A stretch of 64,000 nucleotides of DNA. Origin: Antedon bifida. Taxonomy: Eukaryota > Echinodermata > Crinoidea > Comatulida > Antedonidae. Under the pieces are notes generated by a model, which searched no databases, had not been told where the DNA came from, and saw only the letters and a program-made list of their open reading frames with translations. The DNA is taken from NCBI GenBank assembly GCA_963402885.1, contig OY727096.1, forward strand, positions 9,929,501 to 9,993,500, read 5' to 3'. Every line of letters begins with the position of its first letter. The first letter of the stretch is position 1. The translations under genes were made by a program, and so were the position numbers. This document shows, piece by piece, positions 33,831 to 46,130 of this stretch.

Positions 33831-36800
33831 AATGAGTCATCTTCCTGGGACGTAGCGGGCTAAAGCAGCAGGGTGATAAAACAAACTCCGTGAAGTATTA
33901 TGGTATTCTCCGGATGAGTATCAGTTTCAAAACAGTGATTCAATTATCCAGGGTAGTGTTATTTTGATAAGTACCCTGGGTTTGTGGAAGTTGTGTGAGT
34001 TAACCATCTCTTTAAATATAGGAAATTAAATTAGTTACGTGACCGGAGTTTAATATTTTTTTTCAACATGGATGAAAAACTTGAGAGAAGTTTAGTTACA
34101 AATGTAATTCTAGCTAAATTAAATTAATAACAACATGTTGATCTGATTAAATAACTATATTGTAAAGAAACACAACAGTAACATTAAAATAAATAAATAA
34201 ACTAAAATCTAAACAAAAATGATTATAGTACGATTACCATGGATTACCAGAAGCAATGCGTTTCCGTTTGGTGAGTTAAAAATAGCGCAATGTTAAAGTT
34301 GTGAACTTGGTCAATGCTACAAATCGGAAGCAGACCTAGAACATAACTAGAGGAGTATTGGGAGACACATGTCAGTGCCTATCAGTACCAATGTGCACAG
34401 AGTTAAATTGACATATAAACCAGACTTAAATACAAACTTAAAAATAGTACTTGGCTCTATCTCTCTCTCTCTGTTGTGTATTTTTTTAAGCAGGTGGTTG
34501 AATATTTCTTTGTGTAGGCCTAGACTGCTTATAATACTTCCTAAATCTCATAGACCCCGGTTCAAATCTTGTATTCACCATTTGCACTTTGACACAATAA
34601 ACATCCTTGGTGAATTCGGTCACTGCCATTAAAAGCAAATAAAACATCATCTTGACTAGGCATTCTTGTCTTACAGTAGGCGCGATGTTTTGTTTTTATT
34701 TTATGCAATGTATGGCGTTAGGAAGGGTGTTTTGTTGCGGGAAGGGGAGGGGGAATTTGAAAAATACAAAGCAAAATAGCACAGGGATATATTCAATTTA
34801 TTGGAACACAAAATATAACAAGAAATGATGACGATGATATTCGACCGTATAAGAAGCTGATTTTACATTTGTTAGGAAAAATACCGACAGTACAGTTAGG
34901 CCTAACTTTCTACTTAAACAGGGAAGCGAATACGTGTGGTTGGATTACTTTTATTTATTATCGAATTAATTCTAGTTTCATGACAAATATCTCTATTGCA
35001 TCGGTCAGTGCAAGTTGTTGCTGTCGGCGTTACGTATTCCTGCGTGCCATCACGTCGCCTCCCCCGGGGAGCCACATTTTAAAGACAGACATTTCTCGTA
35101 TAATACTCTAGAGTAACAACATGAGTTCAGGGAAATTTTAGAAATGTATAGGCATGTAAAATGCAAAACGGTGATATTGAAAATAAATTTGGAGCATTTC
35201 TATAAGCATGATTACATATTGTATTCTTTTATAAGATGTCGACTGCGTGACTCTATCGTTTTGAGATGGCTAACTAAATTGAAATATTGTATTTATTTGC
35301 TCTAGGGAATAGATGTTGATAACTAAGGTACATACACGATTCACTGAAAATCAGGTTGAAAATTGACAACTTGCTAGAGTAGCTCTTCGAATAAGAAGTT
35401 GAGTGCTAATAAAATACTGTATTTTAACTACTGTAGATTCTTCGAATTATTTATAGGTGGAAAGATGATATAAATTTAATCAGAAAAACGTAAACTAGAG
35501 ATTAACTCGTCACCGGTTCGAGTTAGGTGATCCACGCGAACGTAACGCTAAAATATAAACAAGAACATAACAAATTCATCTATTTTCAAGATGTTATAGC
35601 TATAGACATATTGTTTGTTTTTTTTATCACATCATAGGCCTATCTTGTTTTTAACAAAATAGACCTAATATCGATATTTTGTAGTATCAAAATCTTTGCG
35701 TTAAATAATTGCCAATTAAAATAGATATCACCGTTCTTTCAAAATTAATGGTTGCCAGGATATATTAAATTATAATATATTTTCCGAAATTACACATTTG
35801 AGCTAATTTGCATACTGTATATTTTGTAGTATATGAGTGTTATACTAGAATAATTCCCACTGCGATCGCCAAAAATTAGAATTAACATAGTATGTATTTT
35901 TGTTACCCAAACCTTCCATATTCAACAAACAAAGTTGAATTTGGCTAATTCTACAGGCGTACGTAGGCCTACTCATTCATTAGGAAATCTGGATTAAATG
36001 TTCCTCCATGGCGCCAAAATGATTAGTTTCCGCGCATTGATATATCGCCCTCTATAATTAAACTTTTTGAAAAGGTATTCAGTGTCACTGGAACATTTGT
36101 CATTGTTCAAAGCAACTATCGTTGTGTAGTTCTGTTTCGACACTACACAAGTTGTAATACAGGATTTATTTCATTTGAATTTGACAAAAATCTGTCCAAA
36201 ACTGTGCCCCTTAACGTCACATTATTTTGGTACACTATTTACCTATATATGTATATAGAACGCCGCCAGTAATGTTGCTCATGTTGATAGTTTATCAAAC
36301 GATTTACTGTGATGATGCTATTTCTACTCCTTGCAGTCATTTAAATAGTATCATTTAGCGTTTTTTACTGTTGATATTTAAAACATTAGGCCTTTGGCTA
36401 ACATTTACTGGTACGCGCCAATGGTATAATCACGTCGTTGGTCTGATTTTAAACTTTGATCGGCAATAAATGGACGCTATTTTTTTTAGGCTAACTGAAT
36501 ACCTTATTCACGTTGAGTTATTAAAAAATCATGAATATGCCTATCTTCTGTAAGTGAACACATTGACATGCTAATCAATATTAAGTTTCACATAGGCCTA
36601 ATCATATAAATCATAGGCCTATTAGGGAGAAAACTATAACACACAGTATTCATGTCGCTGTGCAAACTAAATAGGAGTCTGCTCATTATGTATTTCTTGG
36701 TAGGTATAATTACGTTGACGTCAGAACTCGGGCATGCGTCTAGACATTGTAAAACCATTTTTTGCTTGTTTTGTGGTTGTCCCTGTTTCATTTATTCTTT

Positions 36801-39169
36801 TATTGTTGTGTCATGCTTGAAATAAAAAAAAAACAATAGATATCAATTATAGTAATCCTGGGGTTTATGAACATGTTTTTAAGGGTCATTTACAGGTGTT
36901 AATTTAATTGGAAAGAATTACGGCGACAAATATTATGAATATCTTTAGACTGAAATAATTATCATATGAAAATGAGCAATTAAGACGCGAAGAGACACGC
37001 GTTTTAGCGTCAAATAACCAATGTCGACGCGACAAACGATTTCAGTGAACATCAAAACGAACGCTAGTGATTTTCAACTTCAACGCGGTGAATTCGCGCG
37101 GCTCGCTTTACGCTTTATTTGTCTCTTCGAGTGTAAATGTTTAGGGTACACCGGCCTACACTGCCTTTCTGTATGTCGAACTTCAGACTTTATGTACGGT
37201 ATCACACTTATATATAAATATTATACCCTTATTGATATCACTCAACATTTCTTGAAATAATCTACCATCAGCTCACTCGATATCGTTTCGTTATTGCTGT
37301 GCTGTTATTTTTCAAATTATCAATCCTTAAAAAAAAGTAAATATGAAAATTAAGGTTTTTGTAAAGATCAAAGTTTTGAATGTTTTTATTTAGAGTAACA
37401 TGTTTCTTATTTTGTTTCAAGTGTATAAGTTATCCGAAAATGCATAAATGCTAAATATAATTCATAGTTATGTCATCACTTGTCGATCTTAATTTATTGC
37501 AATGAGTAGTAGAAACAATCAAAGATGTATTACTAACCCAATTGTTATAACCTTTGGCCTATTTAACGCAACTTATATTTTACTCGTATATTATTATATA
37601 CATTTTCATGAAACGCACGATTGAGTTTCTCACGTCACGTGATGTCTGAAACCCTAGTCGTTTTTGCTAGCAGCTTTTTGAGAATTTGAAACGATTCAAT
37701 TCTAATTTAGGAGCAGACTATTATGGCTGTCCTGGATTTGGTTTGAGAAACGAACGTTAGTTCAATGGGAAAATGAAAACGTATAAAAGAAAAAATATAT
37801 AACATTAACAATTAGCATGATAATAATCCGCGCGACGTGCGAAAAGAGGTTAACTTAGAACGACGTTTAGAAAAGGAAAGCTGGGGAAACAAACATTATC
37901 GTGTCCGATACGTATTTTTCCCAACGTGTTAAGGCAGAAACATGTATTGTAGTTTATCCCCTTAATATAAGTGAATAGCCGTGTCCCAAAGGAGGGGTTC
38001 TATAACAAATTGATGTCAACATTAGGTTTTCCAACCAGACCAAGCTAAGGCCTATATGTCCGCCTTAAATAGTCTTATGCACCATTATGCAATACCTTTT
38101 GGAAAGATAGACACATCCGTAATTGTGGACTCCTAGTTTCTTCTGGTCATGAATCGGTAAAACAACAGAAAAACATCTACCGAGCGAGCAACATGAAACC
38201 CCCGGCAAATACGATGTTTAAATACATTGAATAGTTGTTTCTAGCCTGTAAATGAGAGGCCCTGCTGCATCTTCAAATCACCGTTCGACAGCGCGTTGGC
38301 CCCGCTGTTATTACTTTTAAAACTCCAAAATAATTGATTCATTACGGTATACCTTATCACCATGATGCATAGATATCCCCTGTCAAATCGAGAATACTTT
38401 TAATATCATCTGCACGTTTGTCATCAAATTGACATTTTCTTATCCAGTCAATCACTGTGATATCAAAGTTATTAGCAAGTGATAATATAACTTAACCATT
38501 AAAATGGCTTTGGAATTGAAAACCAATTTTATATTAAACTTTTAGTAGAGTCTTCCGTTAATGAGGTAACGATAACTTTCGAAACAAATAATAGTAAGGC
38601 CTAGTTGTTCGACACTTTAGGTGCAAATAACAGTAATTGTTGAGAAGGTGCACACCCCCTTCCCCATAATCATGAATGCTTTACAAACAATTTATTACAT
38701 TTTGAGTGCATAGCCCAACCTTCCCATTCGATATTTATATACTTTTTTTCATTGCACTATCAGAAAAAATTCCATCACATAAAATAAACGAAATAAAATG
38801 ATATGATATCGGTATTACAAATCAATTATTAAGTAAGTTGATAACAACATTATAACTTGTCATGGTTATTATTAGACATGTTATTTCTGGAAATGTATGA
38901 TGTTTCCTGTTCCAATGATACGACTAATTAAAACCATTTTTTAATAGCATGAATACGATAACGAATGACGGTTCAACTACCTATGATTATAGAGTTTATA
39001 TATTCGTTTATAAAACCTATAGGAAGTATGTTTGTACAATTTTCTTAGGGTGATTAAAAGGATACTGCGTCAATCACATTTCAGCACCTCCCATTTTTTA
39101 CTTTGATTGGATGGTTATATATCACGTGCCGTGGATTATTTGAACCCATCAGTTGGTACCGTACCTTAG
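33831..39169. other. Intergenic DNA with weak SINE and inverted-repeat hints
   Basis: No gene is recognised over 5.3 kb. At 34550-34570, CCCCGGTTCAAATCT matches a tRNA B box and follows TTTGTGTAGGCCTAGACTGC, so this may be a tRNA-derived SINE relic; the T stem does not pair. At 36980-37145, CGAAGAGACA and TGTCTCTTCG form a 10-bp inverted repeat within imperfect 20-bp ends next to TTAA, a possible miniature element. A fragment GGAGGGGTTCTA near 37990 looks like a lone end of the Tc1/mariner miniature family. A CT dinucleotide run lies near 34458-34472. Confidence 0.45.
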
Positions 39170-39660
39170 TACATTTTTTCTTCATTCAGAAGCTAAAACA
39201 AGCAGCAGTTATAGTATCTAAGACCGACAGTTTTGCGACTTTGTAAACTCGACTATAATTTATAGATCCCAGCTGCTGGACTCAAAAAACGTCTGAGAAA
39301 AGAGAGTCTATGAGGGCTCACGGTTGAACGATTTTGGATTCTCGCCCTTTGATTGGTTGACACATGGATTAAAGAATCATCAACAGATTGGGAAGAATTT
39401 TCTCACTCACTTCTCGTTGTATCTTGAGGGTATTCAGTTGCATGCCTACAGGTTGAGTAAAGTTCAAAATTGACCATTTTTAAATGGGTATGTGATTCAT
39501 AATTAAAGAACTATCTTTGAATTGTATGTATTTTTGCGATTAAAGGACATCTTTTTAATAATTAATCATAAATATATCTAAAGAAAGAACAATGATTAAT
39601 TTTAAAATGTCGAGCAGCGTTTTTTGTAATAGAAATATTTCTTGTTTATTTTTATTTTAT
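39170..39660 (+). repeat. Dispersed repeat, copy C
   Basis: It starts TTCATTCAGAAGCTAAAAC, continues with GACAGTTTTGCGACTTTGTA, has ACGTCTGAGAAAAGAGAGTC at 39290-39312, and ends GTCGAGCAGCGTTTTTTGTA then AGAAATATTTCTTG. The interior is shorter than in copy A. The in-frame peptide shared by copies A and D is broken by a stop here, which argues against coding. Confidence 0.75.
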
Positions 39661-40855
39661 TTCATTCCAGACCAACAGCCAATCATCGCCACTAACAGGC
39701 TGGTTAAAATCTTAATAAAAATTACTTTCGATAAAAAAAAATCATTATACAGACGGTTCAGGCTTGTGTTGAAAACTACAATGTGTAACGCGATGTTTGT
39801 GATTGTTGCATTATAACTAAACGTGTATGTGCCGTCTAATAACGGTTCTACCCGGCGGCCACATTCCGATCACCATATTTCTATGGGCCTACGGCCTATT
39901 GCTTGACATTTACAGTAGGTCATTTATAAAACAAATAATATACGTTTTGTATTCGGGGAATGTGAGAATATTGTTCATTTGGTAAATTATAGACCAGTTA
40001 TTCTTATAACTCATCCATTTTTTCATACATTCATTATTTGTGGTATCAAAAGCCTCATTTTTATTTCCAATACTTTTAAATAACGTTTGAATATCTCAAA
40101 ATTAATACATTATCATCCATCATGTATGAAATATTCAATTCAATTCGTTTTTACAGCCGTATTGTAAATTAACCAAATGAAATCCACCTGTTATGTCTCA
40201 CCTGTAAAATGTCTCGTTTCAAATACCGACCGGTAGTTTACAACATCCCGGGAAACATTAGTTGTCTTGGCAACAGCGTACAGCAGTATGTGACAACATC
40301 AGGTGACTTTCTGCTCTTGTCTACGAAATAATTATTATTTCGATGACATTCCATTGAGGCGCTGCCGTTTGATGACATTTATTAGTTGACGTTTTTTATT
40401 TAATATGCTCCCAAAGGGAGTAGTCATAATTCACTTTTTAATATAATTTGTGTTTAAAAAAAATATTTAGGCCTGCTAGGAAAAAATATATTATTTGTTA
40501 TTCTGGATGTAGAATATTTTCACCGTGTATCAGAATTTGTACCCGTTTCTGCATCTGTCACAGACAGTTTTAACTGACTATAGTCATTTAGAATCGAGTC
40601 TAGTTGCTGTATTCAATCATCCGCAGACAAGGTGGTTATATTTTTCTTTTTGTACGATTGACGATTTCAGTCGCAAAACGTTAAGTGGAATATTTCACTT
40701 TAACGAATACCTTTTAAGATTGAGAATTGATTAATTAGCAAGATAAATTTAGCCTCGTAACACAGAAAACAGAGTTTGTATAGAGGCCGGAATGTACTCA
40801 TATCAGTCTATGGGGAAGATTTTTACACTGTAATGATAGAGCTATATAGCATCAG
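39661..40855. other. AT-rich intergenic DNA, no gene recognised
   Basis: No repeat or coding sequence was recognised here. Confidence 0.5.
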
Positions 40856-41124
40856 CTTAGACCGTGTTTCCGCAGCCAAAAATTAACCAATAATTAACCG
40901 ATAACTGCCTGCGGAAAAGGGGTTTAACCGATTCCACGGGAGAAAAAATAACCGATAATTAACGCATTCAAATCGGATAATTATCGGATAAATGCAATAA
41001 TTTTTAACCGTTGACCTGGAGGACAAATTGTTGCCTTGTGATTGGGCATCTGATTGCTTTGGCAATAACTGCGGATCATAAAATAACCGATAATTTTGTT
41101 TAGGCTGCGGAAACACGGCCTAAG
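40856..41124. mobile_element. Miniature element with 22-bp inverted ends
   Basis: The left end CTTAGACCGTGTTTCCGCAG and the right end CTGCGGAAACACGGCCTAAG are inverted repeats over 22 bp with one mismatch, enclosing a total of 269 bp. The interior is rich in ATAACCGATAATTAAC-like strings and their reverse complements, so it can fold further. Target-site duplication is not clear: CTTAG and CTAAG belong to the inverted ends, and flanking bases do not obviously repeat. There is no coding capacity. A 119-codon frame that begins inside the right end (41096) is therefore doubtful. Confidence 0.8.
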
Positions 41125-44100
41125 AGTATTCTTTGCTGTGAACTCGCTTGCTTCTATTAATTATGTTGTATTGGGTATTATATTCAGACGCGAAGCTGTA
41201 GTATGTGTTTCTCATAATACGAAAATGTATCATATCTCTTATAAAAATGTATGTTCACGTACGAAGACGCATTCCTTGAACAACGCTGTTTTTCACACTA
41301 CAGGCTTACTAATCCGTAAACTGATCCGTCAGTCAGAACTGAACCGAAGCAGGCCTATTTCAGTAGAAGATCATTCAGATTTGACCACTAGTGTCCTTTT
41401 AAACCCAGTTGATTGTACCATATACCCTGCACCAGTTCATGTTCTATTACATTAGAATGTTGTTCCGATACTGCGTTGTAAGGGACTGTAATTGAGTTGA
41501 AAGGGACAGACAGCTATAACGATAGTCTACTTCTCAATTATATATCATTTTATTTCCTATACACTGATGTGGGTAAAACATTCACTTCATTCATTCCTCT
41601 TTCGAGGATTTTATTTCAATATTAGCCTTTGAACCCTGTCTATATTTACATAGTATTTACTTTTCAAGGCACTTTGTTTGTATAAAATAACTTGAATAAA
41701 ATAATTCACATTAATTTGTTAACCCTTTTACGCATCAAACATTTTAAGCTTAAGATTTGGGTAAATATACTACAATTTGGTATGCTACCGTATCGTTTCT
41801 TAAGCTGTTTTAGTCACATCTCGGCCGGATTTGGTCCGGCGCGCCTGAGAAAAATATTGTAGAAAATGTGTAAAGCATAATTGTTACACCAAAATCGTAC
41901 CATGAATCCTACCGTACCCTGATTCGTATCAAGATTAATAAGCAATTTGTTTCCTGAAATCGTACGATTTTTTTTTTCTTTTGACCAATCAACAGTGAGC
42001 ATGAATGACTTCGCTTGACAACGAATAACCGAATTCGTGCGCTCGATGTGAAAGCACACTCAACGCTCGCGATATTTTCCTCAGGTCGCTGGATCAAATC
42101 GTGATGTCACAGCAGCTTTAGGTCTACACAAAAGACCAATTCAATTGACACTTTTTTTATCCAATTTCAACTCTAAAATTCCTAAGCGAAACCTTAAAAT
42201 GTTAATTAATTTTTGTAAAAATAGAATTTATGCAATCTCATAATATGCAGTTTTGCCTTTTTACAGGTTTGAATGTCTTTTGTTTGAAAGTAACTCATCC
42301 GATAAATTAAATACCAAAGCATGAATTAATTATTAATTATCATGAATTAAAAACGTAGTCAGTTGGAAAGGTTATAACCATGTAGATATGTAAAGTTAAG
42401 ATGTAAAATTGTGAATTTTATTAGAGTTTTGCGTGGTATTAACATGATTCGATAATATACTTTCCATAACAGTTTTTCTGGATAGCGTCTATTCGATTAT
42501 TCCAGGGTTTGTTTTTCAGGGATCATAAAACCGACTGGCTATAATGTAGACCATATTGTTGAGTAGGCCATTTTATGTCAATATGTAATAGTTATTTTTT
42601 CGAGAAGGAAACATATTTATTATAGTAAAACCGTAATTTAGCCCAAATGGAAAAGAAGTCAATGGGGTTTTAGCTAAACTAAGCGTTATTATTAATTATT
42701 ATTATTCTCTCTTTTTTTTAAAGTGAATAACTATAATAATACAAATTGTATATTCACATTTTGATTTTATTCGCATTTTAGTTGTTCATGTTTTATGCGG
42801 ACAATGCCTCTTTTAATCATTGATGTTGTAATGATTTTAAATTAAGACCGCCTATTCGATCATTTTACGGTAAATGGTTTATCGATTTAATGATTTGTGG
42901 GTTTATCTTTTCTTTCCCTTTGGCTTACATAACTCGGCATTTATATTATTGTATTAATTATTAAGGCTGCTTATATGAATGTATTTCTTATCACTGATGT
43001 ATAAGAGCAACAATAACGACGATAAGAGCACTGCAAATGTTACAGCAAAGGAGGAATATGATATACAAATGAGAAACTGTACGGAAGATTTTTTGCAAAG
43101 TTTGAGTTGTTTTTTTAAAAACAATTATTATGTCGATGCACTCGAAATATACAATCTAAAGTATGCATAGATTTAATTTGTGTAGGCCTTTGATTTGTGT
43201 AGGCATGGAGCTTCTTAGGTTGGTGTATCGGCTCCTTATCTCGGACGATGTCATGTACGAGTCCATTACTCCAGATTTCGTTATTTTTTTATGTACGGGT
43301 CAGTGAAAATGGATATTGAAAATAAAATTGCTTTAAAATTACAAATAATAAATATTATTGCACCAGTCAACGGTCCACTGCTTAACAGTCATAAACGTCA
43401 TCACCGTACTGACTGTAGTAAGTACTTGCTATTTAGCCCAATATTAACCGATATAGTTTATGGTTTAATGTTTGAACTATATGTAGTAAATCCACGTTCT
43501 AAATTGATATAATATGTTTTTATTTATAGTACATGTCTATACGACATCGTTCAATGTTTCAATCCATCAGTGATTTGAAACAGTATACCGTTAAGTACAC
43601 ATGTTTAGTATATCATTGTACACTAACAGCTTATCTCGATGACACATTTATGCTTTAACAAATGTTTGAAATAAAACAAGTAGGCCAGCCTTTATACAGT
43701 TTGAAAAAAAAGTATGTGGTTTTACCGTTTTTGAGTGATGCAGTGTTGTGTTTGCTGAATGGACAAATGTCACAGCAGAAAATGATTTTTTTCTTCGGTT
43801 ATTATTTATTTAAGCAGTTTTTTTTGTTCAATCTGACGTGAAGGAATGTTATTTTTGATAAACATATGTATTTAATTTCTGTTTTTATGGAGTTATTTAG
43901 ACGTCAGAAAATTCACGTCTATAGTTAATAATACATTTTAAAAAAGGCGTTTACAATATTATAGTTGGGTATAAAATCATAATACACCGTTTGGGGCGCT
44001 AGTTTCTCTATGCTTACTACATAGTGCTTTCTCATTTGTGGCAAAACATTCCTGGTGTAATTTCGAACGCAAGTTAAATTTTCAAAAACTTATATCAAAC

Positions 44101-44908
44101 TTTTTAAAATCTACTCAACCTGGTGACAGCTTTAAATTTTAAGAAGAGTATATAAAAAAGTTAACCATTTACATTGTAAGAGACGTTATGTATAGTTTCT
44201 TACTGCAAGATTGTTAAACAAATTGGTTTTTTTTTAACTCTAACTTCACAAGAACACAAGGAATCTTTTGAAATCTATATATCCTAACCTGATATCTTAG
44301 CAGTTCAACCAACATTTACTGAAAAAAAGCGTATGGAAAAGGCAAAGTGAATGTGATATTGCGACAACCCTCTAGCTCCATATCGCAAAAGGTACTGCAA
44401 AATAAGTTTACTATTATGTGCAGGGCTTTGAGCATTTAATTGTTTTTTGTATTCCCGAGGTGCGATATTTCTTTTCGTACATAAGTTGGGGACCTCTCAT
44501 GAATCGTCACAAAATAAACATGAACATTCATATTACACACATATCGTACACATTTTCCCGATTTTAGCTCGAGAAAGTGGCAAATTCATATGTATGGTAT
44601 AGCATTTGCCACCAATTTGATACTGTAAAACTTGTTTTACACACAAAAGTGACATTTGTGTAACCTAAATGGAACCGAAAAACAGTAATAATGAAAATGT
44701 AATCAGTGTAATCTCTTGATAATAGTTAGTCAGTCATTCACCCAATAAAAGTGACGTCATTAATGTGATTGGATTTTGATGATTTATGTGATATAAGTCT
44801 AACCAAAATAACCCTATAATCGAATTGAATCTTGTATGAGTCTTTATGATGAAGCATGAGAAGCTAATTCAAGATGATTATGATACTCGATGCAGATGGG
44901 ACGTGATG
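41125..44908. other. AT-rich intergenic DNA, no gene recognised
   Basis: Nothing gene-like was found over 3.8 kb. Small frames of 60-80 codons lack family resemblance. Confidence 0.5.
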
Positions 44909-45385
44909 GTGGCCACGATAATTTGAAGTCAGCGTCATACTTTAAGCTAGATTCACACTTGTTTAGAGACTCACGTAATAGTGCCCACGATACTTTGAAG
45001 TCGGCGTCATGCTTAAAGGCCCATTTACACTACGATAACGATCGACGATAAATATATAAGCATGCATTTTTTTTTGCATAAAACAAAAGAAATTAGAAAG
45101 GTTTCGTTCATAGACAATCATTTATGCTGTATTTGATAGAAATAATATTTTCAAAATTCCAATCAAATGACGTCATGATAAATAAAAACAATAAAATAGT
45201 TGTATTGTCACGTGTGAAAATATCATTTTCTTCAAAGGAAGCATAGATGGTTATTCTATAGTTCTAGAATGAAAAGTGTTTATATTTCTTCTGTTTTATG
45301 TATGAAAAATGCATATTTGTCTATTTATCGTCGATCGTTATCGTCCTAGTGTAAATGGGCCTTTAAGCTAGATTCACACTTGTTA
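44909..45385. repeat. 72-bp tandem duplication interrupted by a miniature element
   Basis: GTGGCCACGATAATTTGAAG at 44909 and GTGCCCACGATACTTTGAAG at 44981 start two units 72 bp apart. The first unit continues GTCATACTTTAAGCTAGATT. The second reads GTCATGC and is then broken by the TTAA-flanked element, resuming at 45363 as TTAAGCTAGATTCACACTTG. Removing the insert and one TTAA rejoins the second unit, so the undisturbed first unit acts as an internal empty-site control. Confidence 0.9.
45017..45362. mobile_element. TTAA-flanked miniature element (AGGCCCATTT family), intact
   Basis: 346 bp with long inverted ends: AGGCCCATTTACACTACGAT then AACGATCGACGATAAA on the left, and the matching complement ending GTGTAAATGGGCCT on the right. 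Exact TTAA lies at 45013-45016 and 45363-45366. TTAA targets are characteristic of piggyBac transposons, so this is best read as a non-autonomous piggyBac-like element. It has no coding capacity. A diverged copy lies at 32355-32685. Confidence 0.88.
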
Positions 45386-45509
45386 CACTCATACTAAAAC
45401 GGAACAAAGTGTAAATGATAGCTTCATAATATCAGTGCAAGATGACCAGAAGTTGGAAGCACAACATTATGCTATAGGATACCAGACGTAGATTTGGTTA
45501 AACTTGTAA

Positions 45510-46130
45510 TTTTTGAGCTGCGCCTTTAGGCAGTTATATTCGGAAGCATTTAATGAAACTGTATCAAGTCACCGGTGATCAAGTTTACTAAGGCTGAACA
45601 AATGTGGACTGGGCATGCGCAAACCCCAACGCACGTCTGGGAGAAGAGAGTCTATGAGATGTACGCACACATTAGTCTGCAAGACCTGTTCGATAAGCAA
45701 TTACTTCGTTTTGACTGTCAACGTAGGCCGGGTATAATTACCGTCAGTGGTCAGTATATGGTCAAAACAATCTTTCCTCTATGGAAATATTTTTAGCGAA
45801 TGGTGTGTAAAGATGAAGAATTGTTTGGTTAGTGAGTACAAACAAATTTTGTTTAGTGGAATGTTTAGGTGTGTGGATTACAATATTTTTTTGAGAAGAA
45901 TGAATGTCCCTTTTCAGAATATGCACAGTACAGTTGTACTATGTTAATTTGATTACACAAAATGTTTACTTCTTTGTTAAACAAAAATAATTCATAACAC
46001 ATCAATATATGTTTGAATTATAGATAGAATATCAATGGAAAAAAGCATAATTTCATGAAGAAAGAAAAACAATAGTTAAAACTAGACTGTGAACATTCGA
46101 GCGGCGTTTTTTATTAAGAAATTATTTTTG
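45510..46130 (+). repeat. Dispersed repeat, copy D
   Basis: It starts GAGCTGCGCCTTTAGGCAGT, contains AACCCCAACGCACGTCTGGG then AGAAGAGAGTCTATGAG at 45625-45658, and ends CGAGCGGCGTTTTTTATTAA. Like copy A it keeps a frame reading QTPxHVWEKRVY across the middle block. In copies B and C that frame is not maintained. It is diverged in the 3' half. Confidence 0.75.

Noticed and set aside
34550..34570. tRNA gene suggested by CCCCGGTTCAAATCT
   Set aside because: The bases that should form the T stem do not pair, and no A box or anticodon arm is visible upstream. At most it is a SINE relic.
41096..41455. 119-codon plus-strand frame, one of the longest outside tandem arrays
   Set aside because: The start codon lies in the inverted end of a miniature element, the peptide resembles nothing I know, and no splice or start context supports it.
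45575..45796. 73-codon frame sharing QTPxHVWEKRVY with a frame at 2467-2661, suggesting a small gene family
   Set aside because: The shared peptide falls within the conserved nucleotide block of a dispersed repeat, and other copies have stops in that frame.
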